The notes beneath the pieces were generated by a model that saw only the letters and a list, made by a program, of their open reading frames with translations, did not search any database and was not told the DNA's origin. From NCBI GenBank assembly GCA_965659725.1, contig CBFHXG010000002.1:74675-138674 (forward strand): a stretch of DNA of 64,000 nt. The letters are read 5' to 3'. Positions 27,745 to 35,481 of the stretch are shown piece after piece; position 1 is the first letter of the stretch, and each line of letters opens with the position of its first letter. Origin of the DNA: Phaeocystidibacter sp965659725. Its GTDB lineage: Bacteria > Bacteroidota > Bacteroidia > Flavobacteriales > Schleiferiaceae. A program made the translations under genes and the position numbers.

Positions 27745-28926
27745 TTACTTGAAGTTCCTGAACTGGGCTGTTTCTTCGTAGATGTGGTGGATCACGGCCG
27801 AAATATCATCGGTTACCGACTTACCGCGACGTTCCATGACACGGTTCATAGTATCGATAGCCTTATCGACCCTATACTCGGTGAAGCCTGAAGCCCCACC
27901 CCACGCGAAACTCGGAACGAAATTCCTCGGGAAACCGCTTCCGAAGATATTGGCAGACACCCCCACTACCGTTCCTGTATTGAACATCGTGTTGATGCCA
28001 CACTTGCTGTGGTCACCCATGATCAATCCACAGAACTGAAGTCCGGTCCTATCAAATCCTCCGCGACCATAATTCCAGAGCTTCACCTCATCGTAGTTAT
28101 TCTTGAGGTTACTTGTATTGGTATCGGCACCAAGGTTACACCATTCGCCGATCACAGAGTTACCTAGGAATCCGTCGTGACCCTTATTCGAATATCCTGT
28201 GATCACTGAATTACTTACCTCGCCACCAACTTTAGAGTGAGGACCGATGGTCGTTGGGCCGTAGATCTTCGCTCCCATTTTGAGGGTCGAGTGTTCTCCA
28301 AGCGACAGGCCTCCGCGAATCATAGAGCCTTCCATAACGACGGACTCTTTGGCTAGATAGATCGGGCCGCTAGTGGAGTTGAAAACGGCTGCCTCTGCTT
28401 CAACGCCCTCCTCTGCAAAGACGCGATCTCCAATAATGGTATTCGTACTGGATAGCGTTGCAGAGGTCCTGCCTTCCGTTAGAAAATTGAAATCGCGTTC
28501 CAGTTGGTTGCCATTCTTTGCGAAGATGTCCCACGGCTTACCGATTTGCACGATCTCTTGCTCGTACGGGATCACTTCAAGCTTATCATCTTCGAAGATA
28601 TCTGCAATTCGATCTTCGTTGAGGTAGGCGGCCACGAGGACGTTACCTGCATACAGCCCTTGACCTTTCTTTAGTTCGACCACTTTAGCGAGGAGTCGCA
28701 TATCAGGACAAACCGACCCGTTCACCAATAGATTGTCCTTTCCCTTTTTCATGGGAAACAGGGCACTGAGGTGCGGACGAGTTAGGTAAGAAGCTTTTGT
28801 TTCCAATCGTTTCTCCCACTTCTCCTTTATTGTGAGGATCCCTACGCGTATCTCCCCAACAGGGCGAGTGAAGGTGAGGGGAAGAAGGTGATTTCTTTCA
28901 GGTCCGTCGAATAAAATGAGGTTCAT
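27745..28926 (-). CDS. GlmU-like sugar nucleotidyltransferase / left-handed beta-helix protein
   Basis: A 393-residue protein of the Bacteroidota GlmU-like group. The N-terminal half resembles a degenerate nucleotidyltransferase (LILFDGPERNHLLPLTFTRPVGEIRVG). The C-terminal half is a hexapeptide-repeat helix (VFAEEGVEAEAAVFNSTSG..., VVMEGSMIRGGLSLGEHSTL, SVIGEWCNLGADTNTSNLKNNYD, ...GVSANIFGSGFPRNFVPSF), as in GlmU acetyltransferase domains. The classic LxxGxGTxM uridylyl motif is absent, so whether it makes UDP-GlcNAc is uncertain. It lies just downstream of rpmE2 on the same strand. Confidence 0.82.
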   Translation of the reverse strand: MNLILFDGPERNHLLPLTFTRPVGEIRVGILTIKEKWEKRLETKASYLTRPHLSALFPMKKGKDNLLVNGSVCPDMRLLAKVVELKKGQGLYAGNVLVAAYLNEDRIADIFEDDKLEVIPYEQEIVQIGKPWDIFAKNGNQLERDFNFLTEGRTSATLSSTNTIIGDRVFAEEGVEAEAAVFNSTSGPIYLAKESVVMEGSMIRGGLSLGEHSTLKMGAKIYGPTTIGPHSKVGGEVSNSVITGYSNKGHDGFLGNSVIGEWCNLGADTNTSNLKNNYDEVKLWNYGRGGFDRTGLQFCGLIMGDHSKCGINTMFNTGTVVGVSANIFGSGFPRNFVPSFAWGGASGFTEYRVDKAIDTMNRVMERRGKSVTDDISAVIHHIYEETAQFRNFK

Positions 28927-28992
28927 GTGATCAGGCTTCTAATGTTCAGAAAGTAAAAATAGGAAAGTAGCTTGTTAAGGATTATCAAAAGA

Positions 28993-29010
28993 TCCGATAA
29001 TTGGATCGGA
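28993..29010. repeat. Small inverted repeat between rpmE2 and the GlmU-like gene
   Basis: TCCGAT (28993-28998) / ATCGGA (29005-29010) with loop AATTGG. It follows the rpmE2 terminator; role unknown. Confidence 0.4.
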
Positions 29011-29021
29011 TGATAAAGGAC

Positions 29022-29054
29022 AAAAAAAATCCCCCAAGCCGAAGCAAGGGGGAT
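29022..29054 (-). terminator. Intrinsic terminator of rpmE2
   Basis: On the minus strand a stem ATCCCCC / GGGGGAT (29048-29054 with 29029-29035) is followed by a run of T (A7 at 29022-29028 on plus). It lies 25 bp after the rpmE2 stop. Confidence 0.88.
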
Positions 29055-29078
29055 CTCTATACTGTAGAACTAAGTCTA

Positions 29079-29339
29079 TTACTTGCTCTCTTTTGAGAAC
29101 TTCGCGTAACGGTTGCGGAACTTGTCCACACGACCAGCAGTGTCGATCATCTTCACTTTACCAGTGTAGAATGGGTGTGAATAAGCTGAGATCTCCATTT
29201 TTACCAATGGATACTCTGTACCGTCAACGTCAATTGTGTCCTTCGTGTTTGCACATGAACGAGTGATAAAGGTATCTCCTGTACCCATATCTTTGAAGCA
29301 AACGAGACGATAGTTCTCTGGGTGAATTCCTTGTTTCAT
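29079..29339 (-). CDS. rpmE2: 50S ribosomal protein L31 type B
   Basis: An 86-residue L31 of the zinc-independent type B: the CxxC pairs of zinc-binding type A are absent, while HPENYRLVCFKDMGTGDTFITRSC and SHPFYTGKVKMIDTAGRVDKFRNRYAKF are typical. It is a component of the large ribosomal subunit at the subunit interface. An exact -7 box lies about 60 bp upstream and a strong terminator follows. Confidence 0.96.
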   Translation of the reverse strand: MKQGIHPENYRLVCFKDMGTGDTFITRSCANTKDTIDVDGTEYPLVKMEISAYSHPFYTGKVKMIDTAGRVDKFRNRYAKFSKESK

Positions 29340-29400
29340 AGCTGCTATTCTTTATCAGTGAGGATTTGGCCCCACTTCCATTTTTTCGCTTAGCGGACGG

Positions 29401-29408
29401 CAAAATTA
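29401..29408 (-). promoter_or_regulatory. -7 box of rpmE2
   Basis: The minus strand reads TAATTTTG, an exact match, implying a leader of about 55 nt. Confidence 0.55.
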
Positions 29409-29473
29409 GGATATATTTTCTTAACTACAAGCAATTCTACCCCAACAATCTATCTCCATCTCAATGCGTTGAA

Positions 29474-29481
29474 TATCTTTG
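29474..29481 (+). promoter_or_regulatory. -7 box of the beta-helix lipoprotein gene, 7 nt before the ATG
   Basis: TATCTTTG is an exact match to TAnnTTTG. Confidence 0.55.
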
Positions 29482-29488
29482 AGCTCTC

Positions 29489-30973
29489 ATGAAGCTATTT
29501 CTATTCTTGTTTATTGGTGGACTTCTAGTTCTTGGCGCTTGCCGCAAGGAGCAAACATTTGCACGTCAAGGTGTTGATCTGCGTTTTTCGCAGGACACCG
29601 TTTTCTTGGACACGGTATTCACCCAAGTAGGTTCTTCTACCCGATCGCTTTGGGTCTACAACCCTACCGATGAGGATATCTACATTGATCGAATCCGACT
29701 TGGTCGGGGCAACAGTAGCTTCTACAGATTGAATATCAACGGGATCGCTTCAAAGGATATCGAAGATGTGGAGTTATTGGCCCGTGACAGCATTATCATA
29801 CGCGTAGAGGTTACAGCGGATGTTGGGAGTTCACTAGACATCCTTTATACGGATTCGATCCTATTTACAACCTTGGGGAATCAACAGGATGTAGACCTTG
29901 TAACCCTAGCTCGTGATGCACATTTCTATTATCCTACCAATACACTTGTCATTCCACAGCCTGCGCCTAATCCCGACATAAGGATACCTTATTCGGTATT
30001 GGACTGCAATGAGGTATGGGATGCCGACAAGCCACATGTCATCTATGGTTACGCCGTTGTAGATAGTGGTTGTGTATTGAATGTGAACGCCGGAGCAGAG
30101 ATCCATTTTCACAATGGAAGCGGGCTATGGGTAACATCCGGGGGTAAACTCTTTATGGATGCATCGAATGCTGGACAGATCGATCAAAACCCTATCGTGG
30201 TTCAAGGAGATCGGCTGGAGCCTTTCTATGAGGATGTAGCAGGACAGTGGGGCGGTGTCCTCGGAGGCATCTTCTTACAATCGGGGAGCACTGGTAACCT
30301 TATCCAAAACACGATCATAAAGAACTCATCTATCGCATTGCGAGTGGACAGTGCTGATGCAAATGGCACACCTAACCTTACCCTGCAAAATAGCATGGTA
30401 CTCAATAGCAGTCGAGTTGGGATCTTTGGAGGATATGCCAACCTAGATGTGGAAAACACGGTGGTGGGTAATGCAGGCATCTATGGATTTTATGCCTTAG
30501 GTGGTTCATACCGATTCACACACTGCACCTTTGCGAATTATTCCATATCCGGACGGAGCTCCCCTACCATCGGATTATTCAACTTCTTTGAACCTAGTCC
30601 GGGCACACGACTGACCCGCGACATCTCTGAAGCACAATTCGACAACTGTATTGTTTATGGCAATAGGCGAGTTGAATTCGGGATCGGTCTCGAAAGTTCA
30701 GGAACGCTCAATTTCCAGTTCCGTGATTCTTTCCTGCGCTTGGCTGAAAACCCAGATGATGAGGCATTCGATCGTGAAGACCCAACGCGTTTCGTGAATT
30801 GTACACTTGACACCAACCCTGAATTCGTGAACGTCGATCAGAACGACTACCAACTGGACAGCATATCACCTGCCATCGATGCCGCCAATCCAACCTGGTC
30901 GCAGGCAGTTCCCACGGATATAGTTAAGGCTAGCAGATTACCTAACCCCGATGTAGGAGCGTACGAGAGATAA
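29489..30973 (+). CDS. Right-handed beta-helix lipoprotein
   Basis: A 494-residue lipoprotein (signal MKLFLFLFIGGLLVLGAC, lipobox LGAC). Residues about 25-140 look like an immunoglobulin-like domain (VFLDTVFTQVGSSTRSLWVYNPTDEDIYIDRI). The rest shows repeated coils typical of parallel beta-helices: VLNVNAGAEIHFHNGSGLWV, LIQNTIIKNSSIALRV, LQNSMVLNSSRVGIFGG, VENTVVGNAGIYGF, FTHCTFANYS, FDNCIVYGN. It ends with SPAIDAANPT...NPDVGAYER, a common C-terminal signature of this group. The ligand, if any, is unknown and no catalytic motif is seen. Confidence 0.85.
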   Translation: MKLFLFLFIGGLLVLGACRKEQTFARQGVDLRFSQDTVFLDTVFTQVGSSTRSLWVYNPTDEDIYIDRIRLGRGNSSFYRLNINGIASKDIEDVELLARDSIIIRVEVTADVGSSLDILYTDSILFTTLGNQQDVDLVTLARDAHFYYPTNTLVIPQPAPNPDIRIPYSVLDCNEVWDADKPHVIYGYAVVDSGCVLNVNAGAEIHFHNGSGLWVTSGGKLFMDASNAGQIDQNPIVVQGDRLEPFYEDVAGQWGGVLGGIFLQSGSTGNLIQNTIIKNSSIALRVDSADANGTPNLTLQNSMVLNSSRVGIFGGYANLDVENTVVGNAGIYGFYALGGSYRFTHCTFANYSISGRSSPTIGLFNFFEPSPGTRLTRDISEAQFDNCIVYGNRRVEFGIGLESSGTLNFQFRDSFLRLAENPDDEAFDREDPTRFVNCTLDTNPEFVNVDQNDYQLDSISPAIDAANPTWSQAVPTDIVKASRLPNPDVGAYER

Positions 30974-31108
30974 TTGCCAGCCCTATAACCTCGAGAACAC
31001 AGATCCATCACCGCCCTTACCAGTTCTCTTCAGGCCCAATAAGCCCATGATAGGTTAAAAGCCCAGTCTATGAGAATACCCAATTCTCCCGTTCTCACTC
31101 TCGAACCT

Positions 31109-31166
31109 TGTCCCGTCCTGAAATAGGTTGACTCTAAATTGTGTCAACCAAAATCAGGACGGGTCA
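31109..31166. mobile_element. 58-bp IS-like inverted repeat (possible MITE or terminal relic)
   Basis: Arms of 21 bp (31112-31132 and 31143-31163) match at 18 of 21 positions around a 10-nt centre: CCCGTCCTGA...GGTTGAC against GTCAACC...TCAGGACGGG. The unit can be extended to begin with TG and end with CA, as IS3-family ends do. No transposase is present and no clean target duplication is seen (CCT left, CTT right). It lies exactly at the broken 5' edge of the next beta-barrel fragment. Confidence 0.5.
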
Positions 31167-31603
31167 CTTGGGTTATCACAGGCTGGTATACAGGTCAGTT
31201 TGTTTATGATACAACCATCGTGACAGAATACGACACGGTAACGGTAACTCAAGTAGACACTGCCATTGAAAATCAGCTCCTAACCATGCGTTCAGAGATC
31301 AGGAGCTCATACTATCAAATTCCTGTTCTGGCGGGCTATGAGTGGACGAATGACCAATGGAGCTATGGCGTTCAGGGCGGCATCAACTTTCGTAGTGTTA
31401 CCCACACTCATCCAGAGTTAAATCCAGCTTCTGGGTATGGGCTTGATGCATTGATCCGTCCGTACATTGGCTACAATTGGAATGACAGATGGACTGTTTT
31501 CCTTCGCTCCAATGTGAGTATCCCTTTGAGCAATGACCCTATCTTGAACCGCTCGAACTTTACGAGAATAGGTGGGAGTTTAGGCGTCGGTTATCGTTTT
31601 TAA
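31167..31603 (+). pseudogene. C-terminal fragment of an outer-membrane beta-barrel protein
   Basis: The open frame encodes about 145 residues ending in GVGYRF, with an aromatic last residue as usual for outer-membrane barrels. The readable part (YDTVTVTQVDTAIENQLL..., SSYYQIPVLAGYEW, WSYGVQGGINF, IRPYIGYNW...WTVFLRSNVSIPL) is a run of amphipathic strands. No signal peptide and no proper start precede it; the frame enters directly from the IS-like hairpin. This looks like the 3' remnant of a larger gene whose 5' part was lost. Expression is doubtful. Confidence 0.65.
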
Positions 31604-31862
31604 GAGACGTTAAGGCGAAAAGGCCATAGGGCCATAAGATCACAGGGCTGGTATCTTCATTATCCCGAGAAATCTTTACTCGAAATACAGCGAAGCCAGG
31701 CGATCACGAAAGGTATGATGGAAAAAAGAACATCTTTTTCCAGCCTACCAATGAAGGGTCACCTTTTCGAGTTTGGATACCAACGAGTTATGCGCTCGGC
31801 CTTTGCTCTACTTCTGAATGGAGGAACCTTTTTGCCGACTGGCGGATCTTCTCTTCGGACAT
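31604..31862. other. Gene-poor, probably degraded spacer
   Basis: 259 bp between the barrel fragment and the acyl-CoA reductase 3' end. It contains a short duplication GGCCATAGGGCCATA near 31622 and no terminator. Open frames across it have no recognisable protein features. Confidence 0.45.
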
Positions 31863-32912
31863 TTACACCGAAGAACTACTCTTTAAGAACTCCACCGTAT
31901 CCACCCCATCGGCGTAATCCCACAGTGCCGGTGATTGCGATTGACCAAATCCAACAGCTGGTAGGTCATCTCTATGCTCATTCGTTACAATGCATTGGAT
32001 GGAATCGCGGATCTCAGCAAGTGCGGTATACACATTATCTAGATCGTTGTAACGCTCGTAGTGGATCATGGAAACAGGTGTGGAAAGGACATCCGACTCT
32101 TTGAATGTTACGAATCCATTCTCCAAGAACTCCTTGCGATCCAACAACATGATAGCCCGATGGTAATCGTAGTTGTTGGCATACTTATTATTTTGAACGA
32201 CATCCTGATAAGGCAACCAGGCGCCAAAGATGCGATCGAGATCGAAGTCTTTAGGGAGATAGATCTTGCTGACCGATCGGCAACCCAGGCCAAAGTATCG
32301 AAACACATCTTCACCTAATTTCTTCAGAGTTGCCTCATCTTCCTCCCCGGTTAGAATGGCCACACTCTTTCGGTTCTTACGGATAACGTGTGGATACTTG
32401 CCAAAATAAGCTTCGAAGTAACGCGCCGTATTATCAGAACCTGTGGCGATGACCGCATCCATCGATTTGATCATATCAGCCCATTCCACCTGTTCAAGTA
32501 TGGGAGAACCTTGCAGCAGGGCGGGGATCAATTGATTATCATCGCTACTCAACTTTACAATGGCCCTATGACCGGTCATAGTTACTGTCAGGAGGTCATG
32601 CAACCCAACCATCGGCACATTACCGGCCATGATGATTCCCACTCTTTTGGGTGAAGAAGAGTGAAAGTGAGCACTTGAGTATCTGCCGACCCATTCATTC
32701 AGCGAACTTTCGGAAAGTGCTTGGGCCCATTCACTCAGGGCGTGCATCACCTGGTCTTTCTCAAACCATCCATTGTGGTGAACCGCCACATTGACCTTCT
32801 GTAAGAGAGACATGCTCCACTCATCTGAGTCACGCGTTTCATCGTTCACAAAACCAGCGAGTTTCTCGCCCAAAACTTTCCACGCGTCAAATCGTTCTTC
32901 AAACTTCAACAT
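31863..32912 (-). CDS. Acyl-CoA reductase, LuxC family
   Basis: A 349-residue NAD(P)H-dependent reductase of the LuxC/aldehyde dehydrogenase superfamily, which reduces activated acyl groups to aldehydes. Features: RVGIIMAGNVPMVGLHDLLTV (cofactor region), IVKLSSDDNQLIPALL, VIATGSDNTARYFEAYFGKYPHVIRKNRKSVAIL and the catalytic cysteine in FGLGCRSVSK. The ATG at 32912 is chosen because a longer frame passes through the promoter. No luxA/B or fatty-acid partner genes are nearby; instead it is divergent from a ferredoxin and close to serC-serA. The substrate is unknown. Confidence 0.86.
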   Translation of the reverse strand: MLKFEERFDAWKVLGEKLAGFVNDETRDSDEWSMSLLQKVNVAVHHNGWFEKDQVMHALSEWAQALSESSLNEWVGRYSSAHFHSSSPKRVGIIMAGNVPMVGLHDLLTVTMTGHRAIVKLSSDDNQLIPALLQGSPILEQVEWADMIKSMDAVIATGSDNTARYFEAYFGKYPHVIRKNRKSVAILTGEEDEATLKKLGEDVFRYFGLGCRSVSKIYLPKDFDLDRIFGAWLPYQDVVQNNKYANNYDYHRAIMLLDRKEFLENGFVTFKESDVLSTPVSMIHYERYNDLDNVYTALAEIRDSIQCIVTNEHRDDLPAVGFGQSQSPALWDYADGVDTVEFLKSSSSV

Positions 32913-32927
32913 GCAATGTCTCTTTGT

Positions 32928-32935
32928 TACTTTTG
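32928..32935 (+). promoter_or_regulatory. -7 box of the ferredoxin gene, interlocked with the opposing promoter
   Basis: TACTTTTG, exact match to TAnnTTTG. Only 2 bp separate it from the opposite-strand box at 32938-32945. Confidence 0.6.
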
Positions 32936-32937
32936 TG

Positions 32938-32945
32938 CAAAGGTA
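32938..32945 (-). promoter_or_regulatory. -7 box of the acyl-CoA reductase gene, interlocked with the opposing promoter
   Basis: The minus strand reads TACCTTTG, exact match. Predicted start points of both transcripts lie inside the partner promoter. Confidence 0.6.
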
Positions 32946-32957
32946 AAACAACAAGCC

Positions 32958-33305
32958 ATGGCCATAAAGATTACAGACGAGTGTATCAATTGCGGCGCTT
33001 GCGAGCCGGAATGTCCGAATAACGCGATCTATGAAGGTGCAATGGAGTGGCGATTTAGCGATGGAACAGATCTATCGGGTAAGATCATGACTCCTACCGG
33101 AAATGAATATGACGCAGACGACGCGCAGGAGCCCGTTGATTATGATGTATACTATATCGTAACTGACAAGTGTACCGAATGTCACGGTTTCCACGAAGAG
33201 CCTCAATGCGCAGAGGTTTGTCCGGTTGATTGCTGTGTTCCTGACGAAGATCATGTAGAAAACGAAGACCAGCTTCAGGCGAAGAAGGATTTCATGCACT
33301 TATAA
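32958..33305 (+). CDS. 2[4Fe-4S] dicluster ferredoxin
   Basis: A 115-residue electron carrier with two cluster motifs: CINCGACEPECP near the N terminus and CTECHGFHEEPQCAEVCPVDCC near residue 75. The extra residues inside the second motif (GFHEEPQ) are those of Allochromatium-type ferredoxins. About 45 residues, mostly acidic, separate the clusters, much longer than in classic clostridial ferredoxins. The ATG of MAIKITDE is used. Divergent from the acyl-CoA reductase. Confidence 0.93.
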   Translation: MAIKITDECINCGACEPECPNNAIYEGAMEWRFSDGTDLSGKIMTPTGNEYDADDAQEPVDYDVYYIVTDKCTECHGFHEEPQCAEVCPVDCCVPDEDHVENEDQLQAKKDFMHL

Positions 33306-33311
33306 AAACTT

Positions 33312-33375
33312 GTCCGGGGTGCCACGAGGACGAATCCTCTCAGCTTGCATTGATAGTGGCACCTTGGACTTTTTT
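33312..33375 (+). terminator. Complex terminator or structured RNA after the ferredoxin gene
   Basis: A continuous 14-bp stem (33312-33325 with 33356-33369, two G-U pairs) is followed by T6. Its 30-nt loop is not open: 33326-33330/33335-33339 (GAGGA/TCCTC) forms a second hairpin with CGAA tetraloop stacked directly on the main stem, leaving 16 unpaired nt. Confidence 0.75.
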
Positions 33376-33417
33376 CCGCTCACCATACGCTGAGCTTTCA
33401 AACGACGTTCACCCTAC

Positions 33418-34320
33418 ATGCGGAAACTCTTTTTCATACTTACATCTGCTCTCATCAGTTCGACCCTTTCAGCTCAAGATGCCGATAGCGTGTATCAGGC
33501 CTTATTGCCTCAACTGAAGGAGTTTGGAGAGAAAAGCAGGGTCCTCCCCCTCGAGAACGAGCGCAACGCAGCAGCGGATTCGTTCATTACAGCCCTTGAG
33601 GAGATCACTAAGCATCCGGAGGCTATGAATTTCACTTTTGAAGGAGTTAGCAACCTCAGTGTCCTTACCTCACCCGACGAGAAGCTAAGGATGTTGACAT
33701 TCATGGTTCCGCAAAGTGGCTTGGTCTACAAGCACTACGGTTTCATGCTTTACGCGGATGACGACGAATACAAGCACCTCTTTCTCGAAAACAGAAGCAG
33801 CGGATCCAAAAGCGATCTATTCACCATTCTCACCCCTGGAGAGTGGTATGGAGGTTTGTATTACGATATCATTGAGAAAGAGAAAGACGACCAAACCATA
33901 TATTTTCTGCTCGGGTATCGTCAGGTAAATCCCAATGTTCAGCAGAAATTCATCGATGCAGTGACCGTCACAGAAGGCCTGGTTCGATTTGGCGCAAAGG
34001 CCTTTCAAGTAGGTAAATTCAACGATATCGAGAACGAGCAACCCCCTTACCGATTGGCGATGTCGTATTCCACCAAGTTCGGTGCTACCCTTCAATGGAA
34101 TGAGGATTACGACGGTATCGTAATGGATCATGTTAGTCCACCGGACGCGAGTCAACGTGGATTCTACATGGTCTATGGCCCTGATTTCTCTTACGATGCG
34201 CTTGTCTGGAAAGATGAAGCCTGGTATCTCGAAGAGAACATCATGTTCGAAAATGATGTACAAACGGCACCGCCCGACCCTAACGTACCAGCCACCCTTG
34301 GGCCTGAACCTCCAAGGTGA
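33418..34320 (+). CDS. Secreted protein of unknown function
   Basis: A 300-residue protein with a signal peptide (FFILTSALISSTLSAQ) and no membrane segment afterwards. I do not recognise a family. The N-terminal third is helical and charged (SVYQALLPQLKEFGEKSR...DSFITALEEITKH); the rest appears as a beta-rich fold (LRMLTFMVPQSGLVYKHYGFMLYADDDEYKHLFLENR). The C terminus is proline-rich (TAPPDPNVPATLGPEPPR). It stands alone between the ferredoxin terminator and serC. Confidence 0.75.
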   Translation: MRKLFFILTSALISSTLSAQDADSVYQALLPQLKEFGEKSRVLPLENERNAAADSFITALEEITKHPEAMNFTFEGVSNLSVLTSPDEKLRMLTFMVPQSGLVYKHYGFMLYADDDEYKHLFLENRSSGSKSDLFTILTPGEWYGGLYYDIIEKEKDDQTIYFLLGYRQVNPNVQQKFIDAVTVTEGLVRFGAKAFQVGKFNDIENEQPPYRLAMSYSTKFGATLQWNEDYDGIVMDHVSPPDASQRGFYMVYGPDFSYDALVWKDEAWYLEENIMFENDVQTAPPDPNVPATLGPEPPR

Positions 34321-34359
34321 TTTCACCTGTGCTTAACCTGAGTTGCCATTTCAATTTGC

Positions 34360-34393
34360 TAGTTTTGCAGCACCATTAAGGCAACTAAATTTG
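34360..34393 (+). promoter_or_regulatory. Tandem -7 boxes of serC
   Basis: Two exact TAnnTTTG boxes: TAGTTTTG (34360-34367) and TAAATTTG (34386-34393). The second ends 2 nt before the serC ATG; the TTTG of the first lies 18 nt upstream of the second and could be its -33 element. Confidence 0.5.
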
Positions 34394-34395
34394 TC

Positions 34396-35463
34396 ATGAA
34401 GAAGCACAATTTCTCAGCAGGTCCATGCATCCTTCCGGAGCAGGTCCTAAAGCAAGCCTCAGAGGCTATTCTCAATTTCGACAACCTCGACCTTTCGCTC
34501 ATCGAGATCAGTCACCGTTCCAAGAACGTTGTGGCGGTGATGGACGAAGCGCAGTCGTTGGTAAAAGAACTCCTCGGACTTCCTGAGGGATACAGTGCAC
34601 TCTTCCTACAAGGTGGTGCTAGTCTTGAGTTCCTCATGGTTCCTTACAACCTAATGAAGCAAGGCGGCAAATCTGCGTACCTCGTTACAGGTGCTTGGGC
34701 CAAGAAAGCCATGCAAGAGGCCAAGCCCTTTGGAGATACGGTAGTGGTAGGTGACTCCTCCGACAAGAACTTCAACTACATTCCGAAGGGATATGAGGTT
34801 CCATCTGATGCCGATTATTTCCACACAACATCGAATAACACGATCTATGGCACACAAATGAAGAGCTTCCCAGAAGTGGATACGCTCAACGTTTGTGATA
34901 TGTCGTCTGATATTTTCAGTCGTCAGCTGGACTTCACCAAGTTCGACCTTATCTACGCCGGCGCCCAAAAGAACATGGGTCCTGCAGGAACTACATTGGT
35001 AGTGGTAAAGGATGAGATATTGGGCAAGACAGGTCGTCAGATCCCAACGATGCTGGATTATCAGACGCACATCTCAAAAGAGTCTATGTTCAACACTCCT
35101 CCGGTATTTGCTTTCTACGTGAGCATGCTTACCCTTCGTTGGTTGAAGGAGAATGGTGGTATCGGTTGGATCGAGAACATCAACAATCAGAAAGCTGAAC
35201 TGATGTACGGCGAGATCGATCGCAACCCATTGTTCCAAGGAACTGCTGCCGTTGAAGATCGTTCTAACATGAATGCTTGCTTCCTTCTAAATGACGAAAG
35301 CCAAAAGGAGCGCTTCGAGAACATGCTGAAGGAAGGTGGAATCAATGGTTTGAATGGTCACCGCTCTGTAGGTGGTTACCGTGCATCTATGTACAACGCC
35401 CTTCCACTTGCAAGTGTTGAAGCATTGGTAGAGATCATGCGCGAATTGGAGCGTACAGCATAA
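34396..35463 (+). CDS. serC: Phosphoserine aminotransferase
   Basis: A PLP-dependent enzyme converting 3-phosphohydroxypyruvate to phosphoserine (and, in species with the DXP-dependent route, the matching step of vitamin B6 synthesis). The 355-residue protein starts with KKHNFSAGPCILPEQVL and has LFLQGGASLEFLMVPYNLM, the Schiff-base lysine in YAGAQKNMGPAG and GHRSVGGYRASMYNALPL. serA follows after 18 bp in the same orientation. Confidence 0.96.
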   Translation: MKKHNFSAGPCILPEQVLKQASEAILNFDNLDLSLIEISHRSKNVVAVMDEAQSLVKELLGLPEGYSALFLQGGASLEFLMVPYNLMKQGGKSAYLVTGAWAKKAMQEAKPFGDTVVVGDSSDKNFNYIPKGYEVPSDADYFHTTSNNTIYGTQMKSFPEVDTLNVCDMSSDIFSRQLDFTKFDLIYAGAQKNMGPAGTTLVVVKDEILGKTGRQIPTMLDYQTHISKESMFNTPPVFAFYVSMLTLRWLKENGGIGWIENINNQKAELMYGEIDRNPLFQGTAAVEDRSNMNACFLLNDESQKERFENMLKEGGINGLNGHRSVGGYRASMYNALPLASVEALVEIMRELERTA

Positions 35464-35481
35464 ATCGAGAAAAACAGAAAC

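Noticed and set aside
31715..32104. Possible small gene or transposase remnant over the spacer at 31.7 kb
   Set aside because: Most of it is antisense to the acyl-CoA reductase, and its first 50 codons show no transposase motif or conserved fold.
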